Of a stretch of 64,000 nt of DNA, positions 49,668-59,417 are shown in pieces. Position 1 is the stretch's first letter. Each line of letters begins with the position of its first letter. The notes under the pieces are model-generated. The model did not search any database. It worked only from the letters and a program-made list of their open reading frames with translations, and was not told the DNA's origin. The DNA comes from Pseudomonas entomophila L48. GTDB taxonomy: Bacteria; Pseudomonadota; Gammaproteobacteria; Pseudomonadales; Pseudomonadaceae. A program made the translations under genes and the position numbers. The stretch is from assembly GCF_000026105.1 (NCBI RefSeq), contig NC_008027.1, positions 241,501 through 305,500 of the forward strand, read 5' to 3'.

Positions 49668-50726
49668 ATGATGTCTGCTCCGAGAATCCTTGCCGGCGGC
49701 CTGGCCCTGCTGCTGAGTGCCAGCAGCTGGGCGGCCACCGAGCTCAAGCACTGGCCGGCCGAGGCAGCCCAGAAGCTCGACGCGATGATTGCCGCCAACG
49801 CCAACAAGGGTAACTACGCGGTGTTCGACATGGACAACACCAGCTACCGCTTCGACCTCGAGGAAGCGTTGCTGCCGTTCATGGAGAACAAGGGCCTGCT
49901 GACCCGCGACAAGCTCGACCCCTCGCTCAAGCTGATCCCGTTCAAGGACACCGCCGAGCACAAGGAGAGCCTGTTCAGCTACTACTACCGCCTGTGCGAG
50001 ATCGACGACATGGTCTGCTACCCCTGGGTGGCCCAGGTGTTCTCGGGGTTCACCCTCAAGGAGCTCAAGCAGCAGGTCGACGAACTGATGGCCTCGGGCA
50101 AGCCGATCCCCAGCACCTATTTCGAGGGTGACCAGGTCAAGACCATCGAGGTGCAGCCGCCCAAGGTGTTCACCGGCCAGGCCGAGCTGTACAACAAGCT
50201 GATGGAGAACGGCATCGAGGTCTATGTGATTTCCGCCGCCTCGGAAGAGCTGGTACGCATGGTCGCCGCCGATCCGAAGTACGGCTACAACGTCAAACCC
50301 GAGAACGTGATCGGCGTGAGCCTGTTGCTCAAGGACCGCGCCAACGGCCAACTGACCACCGCGCGCAAGCAGATCACCGCCGGGCACTATGATCCGAAGG
50401 CCAACGAAGGCCTGGAGCTGACGCCTTACCTGTGGACCCCGGCGACCTGGATGGCGGGCAAGCAGGCGGCCATCCTCACCTATATCGATGAGTGGAAGAA
50501 GCCGGTGCTGGTGGGTGGCGACACCCCGACCAGCGATGGCTACATGCAGTTCCACAGCGTTGATGTGGGCAAGGGCGGCATTCACCTGTGGATCAACCGC
50601 AAGGCCAAGTACATGGACCAGCTGAACGGCATGATCGCCAAGCATGCGGCGGCGCAGGCCAAGGAGGGGTTGCCGGTGACGGCGGACAAGAACTGGGTGA
50701 TCGTGACGCCGGAGCAGATTCAGTAA
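49668..50726 (+). CDS. pchP: Phosphorylcholine phosphatase
   Basis: A 352-residue periplasmic HAD phosphatase. It has a signal peptide (about 1-22, ending SSWA), motif [12 protein letters not shown] (Asp54, Asp56), motif II ISAA and the acidic motif [11 protein letters not shown] late in the protein. This pattern, including the large insert between motifs I and II, matches PchP of P. aeruginosa, which releases choline from phosphorylcholine and works with secreted phospholipase C. Two ATGs (49668, 49671) are equivalent. Confidence 0.88.
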   Translation: MMSAPRILAGGLALLLSASSWAATELKHWPAEAAQKLDAMIAANANKGNYAVFDMDNTSYRFDLEEALLPFMENKGLLTRDKLDPSLKLIPFKDTAEHKESLFSYYYRLCEIDDMVCYPWVAQVFSGFTLKELKQQVDELMASGKPIPSTYFEGDQVKTIEVQPPKVFTGQAELYNKLMENGIEVYVISAASEELVRMVAADPKYGYNVKPENVIGVSLLLKDRANGQLTTARKQITAGHYDPKANEGLELTPYLWTPATWMAGKQAAILTYIDEWKKPVLVGGDTPTSDGYMQFHSVDVGKGGIHLWINRKAKYMDQLNGMIAKHAAAQAKEGLPVTADKNWVIVTPEQIQ

Positions 50727-50816
50727 GGGTCTTGAGTACGAATTGAGCTTGTGCCAACTGCGAGTTTGGATCCAATATCAATGGTGTCTTAATGACATTA
50801 TCGGGGTCGCATTAGC

Positions 50817-51398
50817 ATGGCAATTCGTACTCAACGATTTCTCTATCACCTCACAAGTGTTGCAAACGTCTCCTCGATTTTTCAGCGCGGGCTGCTTCCA
50901 CGGACGGTGTTGGATGAGGAGGAATTTGCCGATATTGCTGACGCAGAGATCATTCTGGGCCGCCGTCAACAAGGCCTTGAGCAGTATGTGCCCTTCCATT
51001 GGTTTGCCAAGAATCCTTTTGATGGAAGGGTCTATCAGGATAGGCCTGATGAAGAGTTTGTACTGATCGCTGTGGAAAGAAGTCATGCCCAGACACAAAA
51101 CTGGAGCGTCATAGCTCGGCATCCGCTGTCGGGCAGTCGATTTGAGCTGCTAGGGTATGACGAAGGTTTCGAAGCTATCGATTGGGACCTGATGGACCGA
51201 CGGGATTACCATGATCAGGAATGCAAGCATGTCTGTATGGCAGAATGTCTTGCTCCTGGGCCCGTCCCGGTTTCCCAGTTCGCAAAAATCTACACACCCT
51301 CTGATGAAATCTTTGGGTACGTAAGGGCGCAAGCTGTGGCTGCCGGGTTCAGGAACCTCTGGATTGATGCCAACAGGAATATGTTCCCTGCCCGATGA
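50817..51398 (+). CDS. Divergent DarT-like ADP-ribosyltransferase (first copy)
   Basis: A 193-residue protein that reads as a DUF4433/DarT relative. It has an N-terminal YHLTSVANVSSIFQRGLLPR (His11), basic ILGRRQQG (Arg49-Arg50), YVPFHWFAKNPF where DarT has YVPFYF..spM, and HVCMAECLAPGPVP with Glu143 at the place of the DarT catalytic glutamate. DarT modifies thymidine in single-stranded DNA with ADP-ribose from NAD. Codon use is AT-richer than the flanks. It overlaps the next gene by 4 bp (ATGA). No strong ribosome-binding site is seen. Whether it is toxic, or modifies something else, is unknown. Confidence 0.72.
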   Translation: MAIRTQRFLYHLTSVANVSSIFQRGLLPRTVLDEEEFADIADAEIILGRRQQGLEQYVPFHWFAKNPFDGRVYQDRPDEEFVLIAVERSHAQTQNWSVIARHPLSGSRFELLGYDEGFEAIDWDLMDRRDYHDQECKHVCMAECLAPGPVPVSQFAKIYTPSDEIFGYVRAQAVAAGFRNLWIDANRNMFPAR

Positions 51399-52036
51399 CG
51401 TATACCAGACTTAACCCAAGCAAAGCCCTGATCTGGCGAGTCGTCCACCGCGATAACCTCCCGTGGCTACTGGACAACGGCTTGTGTGCGGTTTCCAGAG
51501 GGAACCTCTCCAGCGGCTACGTCGGAATTGGTAATCCTGACTTGATCAGCAAGCGTTCCAGGCGAGCGGTGCCCATCCATCCCGGTGGGACGCTGGCAGA
51601 CTACGTGCCGTTCTACTTCACACCGTTCTCCGTGATGATGAAAAACATCCATTCAGGACGGGGAGTACAGCAACGTCGGAACGAGGAGATCGTGATTCTT
51701 GTCTCCAGCCTGTACCATGTGCGGTCCCTGGGGCTGCCCTTTGTCTTTACTGATGCTCATGCGTATCCGGACTGGGCAGGCTACTACAGCGACCTGGAGC
51801 ATCTGGACAAGATCGACTGGCAGATCTTGCAGTCCAGAGATTTCAAGCGTGACCCAGACGATCCACGAAAAATGGAGCGCTATCAGGCTGAAGCCCTGAT
51901 CCACGGGCACGTTCCAGTCGCTGGCCTTCTAGGGATTGTCTGCTACAACGAAGCTTTGCAACGTCGTGTTGATCAGGAGGTCCGGCAACGTCAGCTGGAT
52001 CTTCCCGTGCATGCTCGACCTGGGTGGTATTTCTGA
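51395..52036 (+). CDS. darT: DarT, DNA ADP-ribosyltransferase toxin (second copy)
   Basis: A 213-residue DarT-family toxin with [17 protein letters not shown] (His18), [10 protein letters not shown] (basic NAD-site loop, 51-60), [14 protein letters not shown] (69-82), and the catalytic glutamate in [12 protein letters not shown] (Glu166). DarT transfers ADP-ribose to thymidine in single-stranded DNA, blocking replication; DarTG systems act in growth control and phage defence. The start overlaps the first copy by 4 bp and the stop overlaps darG by 1 bp (TGATG), so all three genes form one coupled operon. Confidence 0.85.
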   Translation: MTYTRLNPSKALIWRVVHRDNLPWLLDNGLCAVSRGNLSSGYVGIGNPDLISKRSRRAVPIHPGGTLADYVPFYFTPFSVMMKNIHSGRGVQQRRNEEIVILVSSLYHVRSLGLPFVFTDAHAYPDWAGYYSDLEHLDKIDWQILQSRDFKRDPDDPRKMERYQAEALIHGHVPVAGLLGIVCYNEALQRRVDQEVRQRQLDLPVHARPGWYF

Positions 52037-53124
52037 TGATTCGCTTTACGCAAGGTAACCTGCTGGAGGCCAAGGCCGAAGCGCTGGTTAACACAGTCAA
52101 CACCGTTGGGGTGATGGGTAAAGGCATTGCGCTGATGTTCAAAGAGCGCTTTGTAGAGAACTATCGCCTGTATGCGGCTGCCTGCAAAGCGGACGAAGTT
52201 GTCACTGGAAAGATGTTCATCACCGAGGTTCGTGAGCTGGACGGCCCGCGCTGGGTTGTGAACTTTCCGACCAAGCGTCATTGGCGTTCTCCATCACAGC
52301 TTGCCTGGATCACAGATGGCCTTCATGACTTGCGGAGCTTCATTCTTGCCAATGACGTGAGTTCCATAGCAATCCCTCCACTGGGGGCGGGTAATGGCGG
52401 GTTGCCTTGGGCTGCTGTGCGCGAACAGATTGAAGTGGTGCTGGGGGATCTGGATGCTGACGTGCTCGTATTTGAGCCCACGAGCAAGTATCAAAATGTC
52501 TCGAAGCGCACAGGGGTCGAGAAGCTTACCCCTGCCAGAGCGCTCATAGCCGAGCTGGTGCGTCGTTATTGGGTACTTGGTATGGAGTGCAGCTTGCTGG
52601 AGATCCAGAAGCTGGCGTGGTTCCTGGAGCGCTCAATCGAGCGCTTCACTCCTGATGACAACCCGCTCAACCTGCAGTTCAGTGCTCACAAGTACGGTCC
52701 TTACACTAACCGACTGGAGCATCTACTGAATAATCTCGATGGTAGTTATCTCCATTGTGACAAGCGTATCGGTGATGCTGGCCCCTTGGATGTGATCTGG
52801 TTCGATGAGGGGCGGAAGGCTTTCGTTGATACTTACTTGCACAGTGAGGCTAAGGTCCATTTACCTGCGTTGGAGTTTACGGCTGAGCTGATTGATGGCT
52901 TTGAGTCTCCATTTGGTATGGAGCTTCTGGCCACGGTTGACTGGATGCTTCATCGGGATGGGGTGGCACCAACGGTCGATGCTATTCGGGAAGGGTTGCA
53001 AAATTGGTCAGGTGGGAAGGAAGCAGCTGCCCGTAAGAATGCCCTCTTCGATGACGACTCTTTGGCAACTGCACTAAAAAAGCTCTCGGTTTTCCAGGCT
53101 CAAGGCGTAGTGCAAGTACATTGA
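52036..53124 (+). CDS. darG: DarG antitoxin, macrodomain ADP-ribosylglycohydrolase
   Basis: A 362-residue antitoxin. Residues 1-155 are a macrodomain with the ADP-ribose loop [24 protein letters not shown], a Lys80 in NFPTKRHWR matching the catalytic lysine reported for DarG, and [12 protein letters not shown]. Residues about 165-362 are the DarT-binding half, which resembles the Panacea/SocA (DUF4065) fold ([27 protein letters not shown]). It removes ADP-ribose from DNA and also blocks DarT directly. A terminator follows directly, closing the island before ilvD. Confidence 0.88.
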   Translation: MIRFTQGNLLEAKAEALVNTVNTVGVMGKGIALMFKERFVENYRLYAAACKADEVVTGKMFITEVRELDGPRWVVNFPTKRHWRSPSQLAWITDGLHDLRSFILANDVSSIAIPPLGAGNGGLPWAAVREQIEVVLGDLDADVLVFEPTSKYQNVSKRTGVEKLTPARALIAELVRRYWVLGMECSLLEIQKLAWFLERSIERFTPDDNPLNLQFSAHKYGPYTNRLEHLLNNLDGSYLHCDKRIGDAGPLDVIWFDEGRKAFVDTYLHSEAKVHLPALEFTAELIDGFESPFGMELLATVDWMLHRDGVAPTVDAIREGLQNWSGGKEAAARKNALFDDDSLATALKKLSVFQAQGVVQVH

Positions 53125-53136
53125 TACACCAGAAAG

Positions 53137-53167
53137 AAAAAACCGGCGCACAGGGCGCCGGTTTTTT
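53137..53167. terminator. Bidirectional terminator between darG and ilvD
   Basis: AAAAAA-CCGGCGC-loop-GCGCCGG-TTTTTT: a 7-bp GC stem framed by A and T runs, usable by both convergent genes. Confidence 0.93.
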
Positions 53168-53182
53168 ATTGCCTTCGGAGCC

Positions 53183-55024
53183 TCACAGCCCGTCGAGCAT
53201 CGCTTTGTTGCGCACCGCGCCCTTGTCGGCGCTGGTGGCCAGCAGGGCGTAGGCCTTCAGCGCGGTGGTCACCTTGCGTGGCCGCACTTCAGCCGGCTTC
53301 CAGCCCTTCTTGTCCTGCTCGACGCGACGCGCGGCCAGCTCTTCATCGCTGACCAGCAGGTTGATCGAACGGTTGGGGATGTCGATCAGCACTTTGTCGC
53401 CATCGCGCACCAGGCCGATCGCGCCGCCCGCCGCCGCTTCCGGCGAAGCGTGGCCGATGGACAGGCCCGAGGTGCCGCCGGAGAAACGGCCGTCGGTGAG
53501 CAGGGCGCAGGCTTTGCCCAGGCCTTTCGACTTCAGGTACGAGGTCGGGTACAGCATTTCCTGCATGCCCGGCCCGCCTTTCGGGCCTTCGTAGCGAATG
53601 ATGACGATGTCGCCAGCCTTCACTTCGTCGGCGAGGATGCCGCGCACGGCGCTGTCCTGGCTCTCGAAGATCTTCGCGTTGCCTTCGAACACCAGGATCG
53701 AGTCATCCACGCCGGCGGTCTTCACCACGCAGCCGTCCTGGGCGATGTTGCCGTACAGCACGGCCAGGCCGCCTTCCTGTGAGTAGGCGTGCTCGACGCT
53801 GCGGATGCAGCCTTCGGCGCGGTCGTCGTCCAGGGTTTCCCAGCGGGTCGACTGGCTGAACGCGGTCTGCGTCGGGATGCCGGCCGGGCCTGCCTTGAAG
53901 AAGGTGTGCACGGCTTCGTCATCGGTCTGGGTGATGTCCCACTTGGCGATGGCCTCTTCCATGCTGCGGCTGTGCACGGTAGGGAGGTCGGTATGCAGCA
54001 GGCCGCCACGGGCCAGCGAGCCGAGGATGCTGAAGATGCCGCCGGCGCGGTGCACGTCTTCCATGTGGTACTTCTGGATGTTCGGCGCCACCTTGCACAG
54101 CTGCGGCACCTTGCGCGACAGGCGATCGATGTCGCGCAGGTCGAAGTCCACTTCCGCTTCCTGGGCCGCGGCCAGCAGGTGCAGGATGGTGTTGGTCGAG
54201 CCACCCATGGCGATATCGAGCATCATGGCGTTCTCGAACGCCTTGAAGTTGGCGATGCTGCGCGGCAGCACCGACGCATCGTTCTCGCCGTAGTAGCGCT
54301 TGCACAGCTCGACGATGGTGCGGCCGGCGGTGAGGAACAGCTGCTCGCGGTCCGAGTGGGTGGCCAGCGTCGAGCCGTTGCCCGGCAGGGCGAGGCCCAG
54401 GGCCTCGGTCAGGCAGTTCATCGAGTTGGCGGTGAACATGCCGGAGCACGAACCGCAGGTCGGGCAGGCGCTGCGCTCGTATTCGGCGACCTTCTCGTCG
54501 GAGGCACTGGAGTCGGCGGCGATGACCATGGCGTCGACCAGGTCCAGGCCGTGGCTGGCCAGCTTGGTCTTGCCGGCTTCCATCGGGCCGCCGGAAACGA
54601 AGATCACCGGGATGTTCAGGCGCAGGGCGGCCATCAGCATGCCGGGGGTGATCTTGTCGCAGTTGGAGATGCAGACGATGGCGTCGGCGCAGTGGGCGTT
54701 GACCATGTACTCGACGGCGTCGGCGATGATCTCGCGGCTGGGCAGCGAGTACAGCATGCCGTCGTGGCCCATGGCGATGCCGTCGTCCACGGCGATGGTA
54801 TTGAACTCTTTCGCCACGCCGCCGGCGCGTTCGATCTCGCGGGCGACCAGCTGGCCCAGGTCCTTCAGGTGCACGTGCCCCGGGACGAACTGGGTGAACG
54901 AGTTGGCGATGGCGATGATCGGTTTCTTGAAATCTTCGTCCTTCATCCCGGTGGCGCGCCACAGGGCACGGGCGCCGGCCATGTTGCGGCCTTGGGTGGA
55001 AGTCTTGGAACGATAATCAGGCAT
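53183..55024 (-). CDS. ilvD: Dihydroxy-acid dehydratase
   Basis: A 613-residue enzyme of full family length. It dehydrates 2,3-dihydroxy-isovalerate and -methylvalerate in valine, isoleucine and leucine synthesis. The Fe-S and Mg ligands are visible in [40 protein letters not shown] and the C-terminal [19 protein letters not shown]. The start [21 protein letters not shown] is the usual N-terminus. It is normally single and well expressed. Confidence 0.97.
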
Positions 55025-55340
55025 GGAGCGCTCCTGGCGGCTTAATCAGGTCTCTAACTAGGGGAGTGAGCTTCTCGTGTCCTGAACGCCTGGGCCGGTT
55101 GCCGCTGGCACGGATGGGGGTCGAAGGACCGCGCGGGATCGCCGCAGGCTCGACCAGAGCTCATAAACCCGCCGGGGATGTCTGGCGATGAATGGCTCGA
55201 TTCTACACCGCCGCGCCCGCGAGGGAATGGCGTTGTGATAATTGGCAGTCGCCAGCCCGCAAGGTAAAGGCCTTGGCGTGGTTCGCGCCGGTTTCGGTAG
55301 ACTTGCGCGCCTCCTACCTCACTGGCCAAAAGGATTTGCA
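55025..55340. other. Divergent promoter region ilvD-DUF4153 gene
   Basis: A 316-bp spacer. It should contain the ilvD leader on the minus strand (55025-55200) and the promoter of the plus-strand gene (55220-55340, with AAGGA before its ATG). No gene, tRNA or repeat was recognised. Confidence 0.6.
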
Positions 55341-57014
55341 ATGCCAGCGCCTAGCCGCTCTTTAATGTTCTACGTTGCCATTGGCCTGATCCAAGGCCTG
55401 GTGCTACTCACCACGTTGCTCGGTAAAGGCGAGCTCCTGGGTTTGAGCCTGTCTGTGACCTTGTGCGTCGCGGTGGTAGTGGCCGGTCTGAACCTGCAAT
55501 TGCTGGGCAGCGCGGTGCTGCAACGTGGCACAGGCTGGCTGGTACTGGGCCTGACCGTGCTGATCAGCGGTATCAGTGGCTGGCTCTTCCGGTTCGAGCA
55601 CATGGGGTGGCTGCAGTCGACCTGGTGCCTGGCCGCCATCGTGCTGGGTTACATCGGCACTGCGTTCATTCTTGCCTGGCCGACCCGCGAAGGGCTGCGG
55701 CCACGCTATGAGGACCTGTTCCGGCATGCCTGGAACAACGTGTTCATCCTGTTCCTGGCGCAGTTGCTGATGGGCCTGTTCTGGCAACTGCTTTGGCTGT
55801 GCGCACTGTTGTTCGCCATGCTGGGTATCCCGCAGATCAAGCATGTGGTGGAGGCCCCCGAGTTCCTCTGCCTGCTGCTGCCGGTGGTGTTCTCCCTGGG
55901 GATGCGCATGGGCCGGGAAAACGAAAAGGTCATCGGGCTGCTGCGCGGTATCCTGCTGACACTGTGCCGCTTCCTGTTGCCGTTGAGTGCGGTGATCGCC
56001 GTGGTGTTCACCCTGACGCTGCCTTTCAGCGGCCTGCAACCGGTGTGGGACACTGGCTATTCGACTGCTCTGCTGTTGGTGCTGGCAGGCATCAACCTGT
56101 TCCTGACCAATGGTGTGTTCCAGGACGGCCATCACGGCCATGCCTACCCTGCGCCGCTCAAGCGCCTGGTCGAGGCCAGCCTGTTGTGCCTGCCGGTGCT
56201 GGTGGGCCTGGCGGCCTATGCCAGCTGGTTGCGCATCGACCAGTACGGTCTGACCCCGTCGCGCATCATGGCCATGCTGTTGGTGGGCGTGATGGTCGCG
56301 CACAGCCTGGCGGCGGTGTGGGCGGTGGTGAGCTCACGGCAGGCCTGGTTGCACAGCCTGCGGCTGAGCAACCCGTGGATCGCCTTGCTCAGCGCGGTGC
56401 TGGTGGTGCTGTTCTATACACCGCTACTGGATCCGATGACGCTGAGTGCGAAGAACCAGGTCGAACGCCTGGTCAGTGGGCGCACGCCAATCGATGAGTT
56501 CGATGCCAGCAACTTGTACTACCACTTGGGCGACCCGGGACGTGCTGCATTCGATGAGTTGCAGGCGCAACTTCAAGGCCCGGAGTTGTTCGACCAGGCC
56601 GGCCGCGAACGGCTTCTGCTCAATATGGCCAAGGTACATGAGCCGCCTGTCGAAGAGCCCCATGGCCCGCAGCTTGAGTGGTTGGGCGCCGCGGTGCGCA
56701 ACAGCCAGGCATTCGACACGCAGGTCTTGACCGAGAGCCAGTGCGGCGGCAAAGGCTGTTTCCTGTGGGCGGTGGACATGGACGGCGATGGGCGCGACGA
56801 AGTGTTGATGATCCCGCGCCATGTCTACGCGTCCAACGTGTTCGTCTTCGCCAGTGAAGGCGGGTGGCACCAGATTGGCACCCTGTACGGTGGTTTCGAG
56901 AACACCGAGGAGCTGGTCAGGCAGATACGCCAGGGGGCGATGAAACCGGTCACGCCGAAGTACAAGACCCTGAGCCTCAATGGCGAGGAACTGTCCTTGC
57001 GGTTGGAGAAGTAG
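55341..57014 (+). CDS. DUF4153-type polytopic membrane protein
   Basis: A 557-residue protein with about ten membrane segments in residues 8-375, in the DUF4153 pattern, followed by a soluble C-terminal domain (about 385-557). That domain contains AVDMDGDGRDEVLMIP (Asp479 onward), an EF-hand-like DxDxDG calcium loop, and a Cys pair in CGGKGC just before it. Function is unknown. ATG 55341 has AAGGA eight bases upstream; the open frame further upstream is intergenic. A terminator follows at 57030. Confidence 0.78.
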   Translation: MPAPSRSLMFYVAIGLIQGLVLLTTLLGKGELLGLSLSVTLCVAVVVAGLNLQLLGSAVLQRGTGWLVLGLTVLISGISGWLFRFEHMGWLQSTWCLAAIVLGYIGTAFILAWPTREGLRPRYEDLFRHAWNNVFILFLAQLLMGLFWQLLWLCALLFAMLGIPQIKHVVEAPEFLCLLLPVVFSLGMRMGRENEKVIGLLRGILLTLCRFLLPLSAVIAVVFTLTLPFSGLQPVWDTGYSTALLLVLAGINLFLTNGVFQDGHHGHAYPAPLKRLVEASLLCLPVLVGLAAYASWLRIDQYGLTPSRIMAMLLVGVMVAHSLAAVWAVVSSRQAWLHSLRLSNPWIALLSAVLVVLFYTPLLDPMTLSAKNQVERLVSGRTPIDEFDASNLYYHLGDPGRAAFDELQAQLQGPELFDQAGRERLLLNMAKVHEPPVEEPHGPQLEWLGAAVRNSQAFDTQVLTESQCGGKGCFLWAVDMDGDGRDEVLMIPRHVYASNVFVFASEGGWHQIGTLYGGFENTEELVRQIRQGAMKPVTPKYKTLSLNGEELSLRLEK

Positions 57015-57029
57015 CCTTTACAGGCATGA

Positions 57030-57056
57030 AAAATCCCGGCGCCTGGCCGGGATTTT
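57030..57056 (+). terminator. Terminator between the DUF4153 gene and rlmI
   Basis: AAAATCCCGGC-loop-GCCGGGATTTT, a perfect 11-bp stem with flanking A and T, 15 bp after the plus-strand stop and close to the rlmI stop at 57072. Confidence 0.88.
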
Positions 57057-57071
57057 CTTGTTGCGGACGCC

Positions 57072-58268
57072 TTAGCTGTTGGGCAGCAACCGGCAGGTGA
57101 TGCTCTTGATATAGCGGGTCTCGGCAATCGCCGGGTGCACCGGGTGGTCCGGGCCCTGGCCGCCGCGCTCGAGCAGCTGCAGGTTGCGGTCCAGGTGGCG
57201 GGCGCTGGTCAGCAGGATGTTGTTCAGGTCATCCTCTGGCAGGTGCATCGAGCACGAGGCGCTGACCAGGATGCCGTCCTTGTTCAGCATACGCATGGCC
57301 TGCTCGTTGAGGCGGCGGTAGGCGGCCTCGCCGTTCTTCAGGTCCTTCTTGCGTTTGATGAAGGCGGGCGGGTCGGCGATGATCACGTCGAAGCGCTCTT
57401 CGGCGGCCTTGAGTTCGCGCAGGGCTTCGAACACATCACCTTCGATGCAGGTCAGCTTCTCGCTGATGCCGTTCAGCGCGGCGTTGCGCTCCACACCGTC
57501 GAGGGCGAAGCCAGATGCGTCCACACAGAACACTTCGCTGGCGCCGAACGCGCCGGCCTGCACGCCCCAGCCACCGATGTAGCTGAACAGGTCGAGCACA
57601 CGCTTGCCCTTGACGTAGGGTGCCAGGCGCGCGCGGTTCATGCGGTGGTCGTAGAACCAGCCGGTTTTCTGCCCTTCACGCACCGGGGCTTCGAACTTCA
57701 CGCCGTTCTCTTCCAGCGCCACCCAGTCCGGCACTTCGCCGTAGACGGTGTCGACATAGCGCTCGAGGCCTTCGGCGTCGCGGGCGGCGGAGTCGTTCTT
57801 GAACAGGATGCCGCTCGGCTTGAGCACCTGGACCAGGGCGGCGATCACGTCGTCCTTGTGGGCTTCCATGGTGGCCGAGGCCAGCTGCACCACGAGGATG
57901 TCGAAGAAGCGGTCGACCACCAGGCCCGGGAGCAGGTCGGAGTCACCGTAGACCAGGCGGTAGCACGGCTTGTCGAACAGGCGCTCGCGCAGCGACAGGG
58001 CCACGTTCAGGCGGTGCACCAGCAGCGACTTGTCCAGCGGCAGCTTGGCGTCGCGCGACAGCAGGCGGGCGCAGATCAGGTTGTTCGGGCTCATGGCCAC
58101 CACGCCCAGGGGCTTGCCGTTGGCGGCTTCGAGGATGGCCTGCTGGCCGGCCTTCAGGCCCTGCAGCGGGGTCGCGGCGACGTCGACTTCGTTGCTGTAG
58201 ACCCACAGGTGGCCGGCGCGCAGGCGGCGGTCGGCATTGGCTTTGAGGCGAAGGCTGGGCAGGGACAT
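57072..58268 (-). CDS. rlmI: 23S rRNA (cytosine-1962-C5)-methyltransferase
   Basis: A 398-residue methyltransferase with an N-terminal PUA domain (about 1-80), a middle EEHAD-like domain and a Rossmann SAM domain (about 190-398; RVLDLFSYIGGWGVQAGAFGA). Active-site motifs are DPPAFIKRKKD and VSASCSMHL, where the Cys is the catalytic nucleophile. RlmI methylates C1962 of 23S rRNA using SAM. It is probably monocistronic. Confidence 0.93.
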   Translation of the reverse strand: MSLPSLRLKANADRRLRAGHLWVYSNEVDVAATPLQGLKAGQQAILEAANGKPLGVVAMSPNNLICARLLSRDAKLPLDKSLLVHRLNVALSLRERLFDKPCYRLVYGDSDLLPGLVVDRFFDILVVQLASATMEAHKDDVIAALVQVLKPSGILFKNDSAARDAEGLERYVDTVYGEVPDWVALEENGVKFEAPVREGQKTGWFYDHRMNRARLAPYVKGKRVLDLFSYIGGWGVQAGAFGASEVFCVDASGFALDGVERNAALNGISEKLTCIEGDVFEALRELKAAEERFDVIIADPPAFIKRKKDLKNGEAAYRRLNEQAMRMLNKDGILVSASCSMHLPEDDLNNILLTSARHLDRNLQLLERGGQGPDHPVHPAIAETRYIKSITCRLLPNS

Positions 58269-58360
58269 GACGTCGCTCCGGGAAAAAAGAGCGGGAGTAT
58301 ACCGTGTTGGCCCCGGATTCGCTGTGGCCTGCGACCAAGCGTGGACTTATCGCGTCATCC

Positions 58361-58448
58361 TGTAGGAGCCAGCCTTGCTGGCGAACCAGGCGCCGCAGTG
58401 CATGGCACCGGCCTTGCCGGTGTTCGCCAGCAAGGCTGGCTCCTACAG
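58361..58448. repeat. REP doublet between rlmI and the HDOD gene
   Basis: Inverted units with the core CTGTAGGAGCCAGCCTTGCTGGCGAA, nearly the same as the copy at 3399 including the central GCATGGCACCGGCC. It sits in the divergent spacer. Confidence 0.87.
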
Positions 58449-58541
58449 CGCTAAAGATATTCTTGGATCCAACGATCCACTGATAGGTTGCCCTGCCGGC
58501 GTACAGGGTTAGAATCCCCCGTCCCCAGCGAGTGTGTACTT

Positions 58542-59414
58542 ATGTCCCAGGAACTATCCGCCGAACAGATCCAGCAAGCCTTGCAAGGCATCACCATCCC
58601 GCCACAGCCGCAGATCATGGTCGACCTGCAGTTCGAGCAATACATGCCCGACCCTGATCTCGAGACCATCGCCAAGCTGATCAGCCAGGACCCGGGCCTG
58701 TCCGGCGCCCTGCTCAAACTGGTCAATTCGGCGCAGTTCGGCCTGGCGAACAAGATCGGCTCGATCCAGCGCGCGGTGAACCTGCTGGGCAGCCGCTCGA
58801 TCATCAACCTGATCAACGCCCAGTCGATCAAGGGCGAGATGAGCGACGAGACCATCGTCACCCTCAACCCGTTCTGGGACACCGCCCAGGACGTGGCCAT
58901 GACCTGCCTGACCCTGGCCAAGCGCACTGGCATCCAGGCGGTCGACGAGGCCTACACGCTAGGCCTGTTCCACGATTGCGGCGTGCCGCTGATGCACAAG
59001 CGCTTCCCCAACTACATGGAAGTGCTGGAAGAGTCCTACGCCAAGGCCAATGACGAAATCCGCGTGGTGGACACCGAGAACCGTGTGTTCAACACCAACC
59101 ACTCGGTGGTCGGCTACTTCACCGCCAAGTCCTGGCGCCTGCCGGAGCATATCAGCGCCGCCATCGCCAACCACCACAACGCCCTGGCGGTGTTCCGCGA
59201 CGAGTCCTCGCGCAACACCCAGACCCAGTTGAAGAACCTGCTGGCGGTGCTGAAGATGTCCGAGCACATCTGCGCGTCCTACCGCGTGCTGGGCAACCAG
59301 ACCGTGGACCACGAGTGGGAGATGGTCGGGCCGCTGGTGCTGGACTACATCGGCTTGACCGAGTACGACTTCGAGCAGCTCAAGCAGAACATCCGCGAAT
59401 TGGGCGGGCACTGA
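58542..59414 (+). CDS. HDOD-domain signalling protein
   Basis: A 290-residue protein made mostly of one HDOD domain (about 20-215), recognised by PQIMVDLQFEQYMPDPDLETIAKLISQDPGLSGALLKLVNSA and FGLANKIGSIQRAVNLLGSRSI. The HD metal pair is not conserved as in active phosphohydrolases, so it is probably a non-enzymatic signalling or scaffold protein. No receiver or GGDEF domain is attached. The start at 58542 lacks an obvious Shine-Dalgarno. mutM follows after 3 bp, so the two are co-transcribed. Confidence 0.85.
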   Translation: MSQELSAEQIQQALQGITIPPQPQIMVDLQFEQYMPDPDLETIAKLISQDPGLSGALLKLVNSAQFGLANKIGSIQRAVNLLGSRSIINLINAQSIKGEMSDETIVTLNPFWDTAQDVAMTCLTLAKRTGIQAVDEAYTLGLFHDCGVPLMHKRFPNYMEVLEESYAKANDEIRVVDTENRVFNTNHSVVGYFTAKSWRLPEHISAAIANHHNALAVFRDESSRNTQTQLKNLLAVLKMSEHICASYRVLGNQTVDHEWEMVGPLVLDYIGLTEYDFEQLKQNIRELGGH

Positions 59415-59417
59415 GCC

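Noticed and set aside
50727..50816. Separate antitoxin ORF before the first DarT-like gene
   Set aside because: The 90-bp gap holds no ORF with a ribosome-binding site; it is probably only the promoter.
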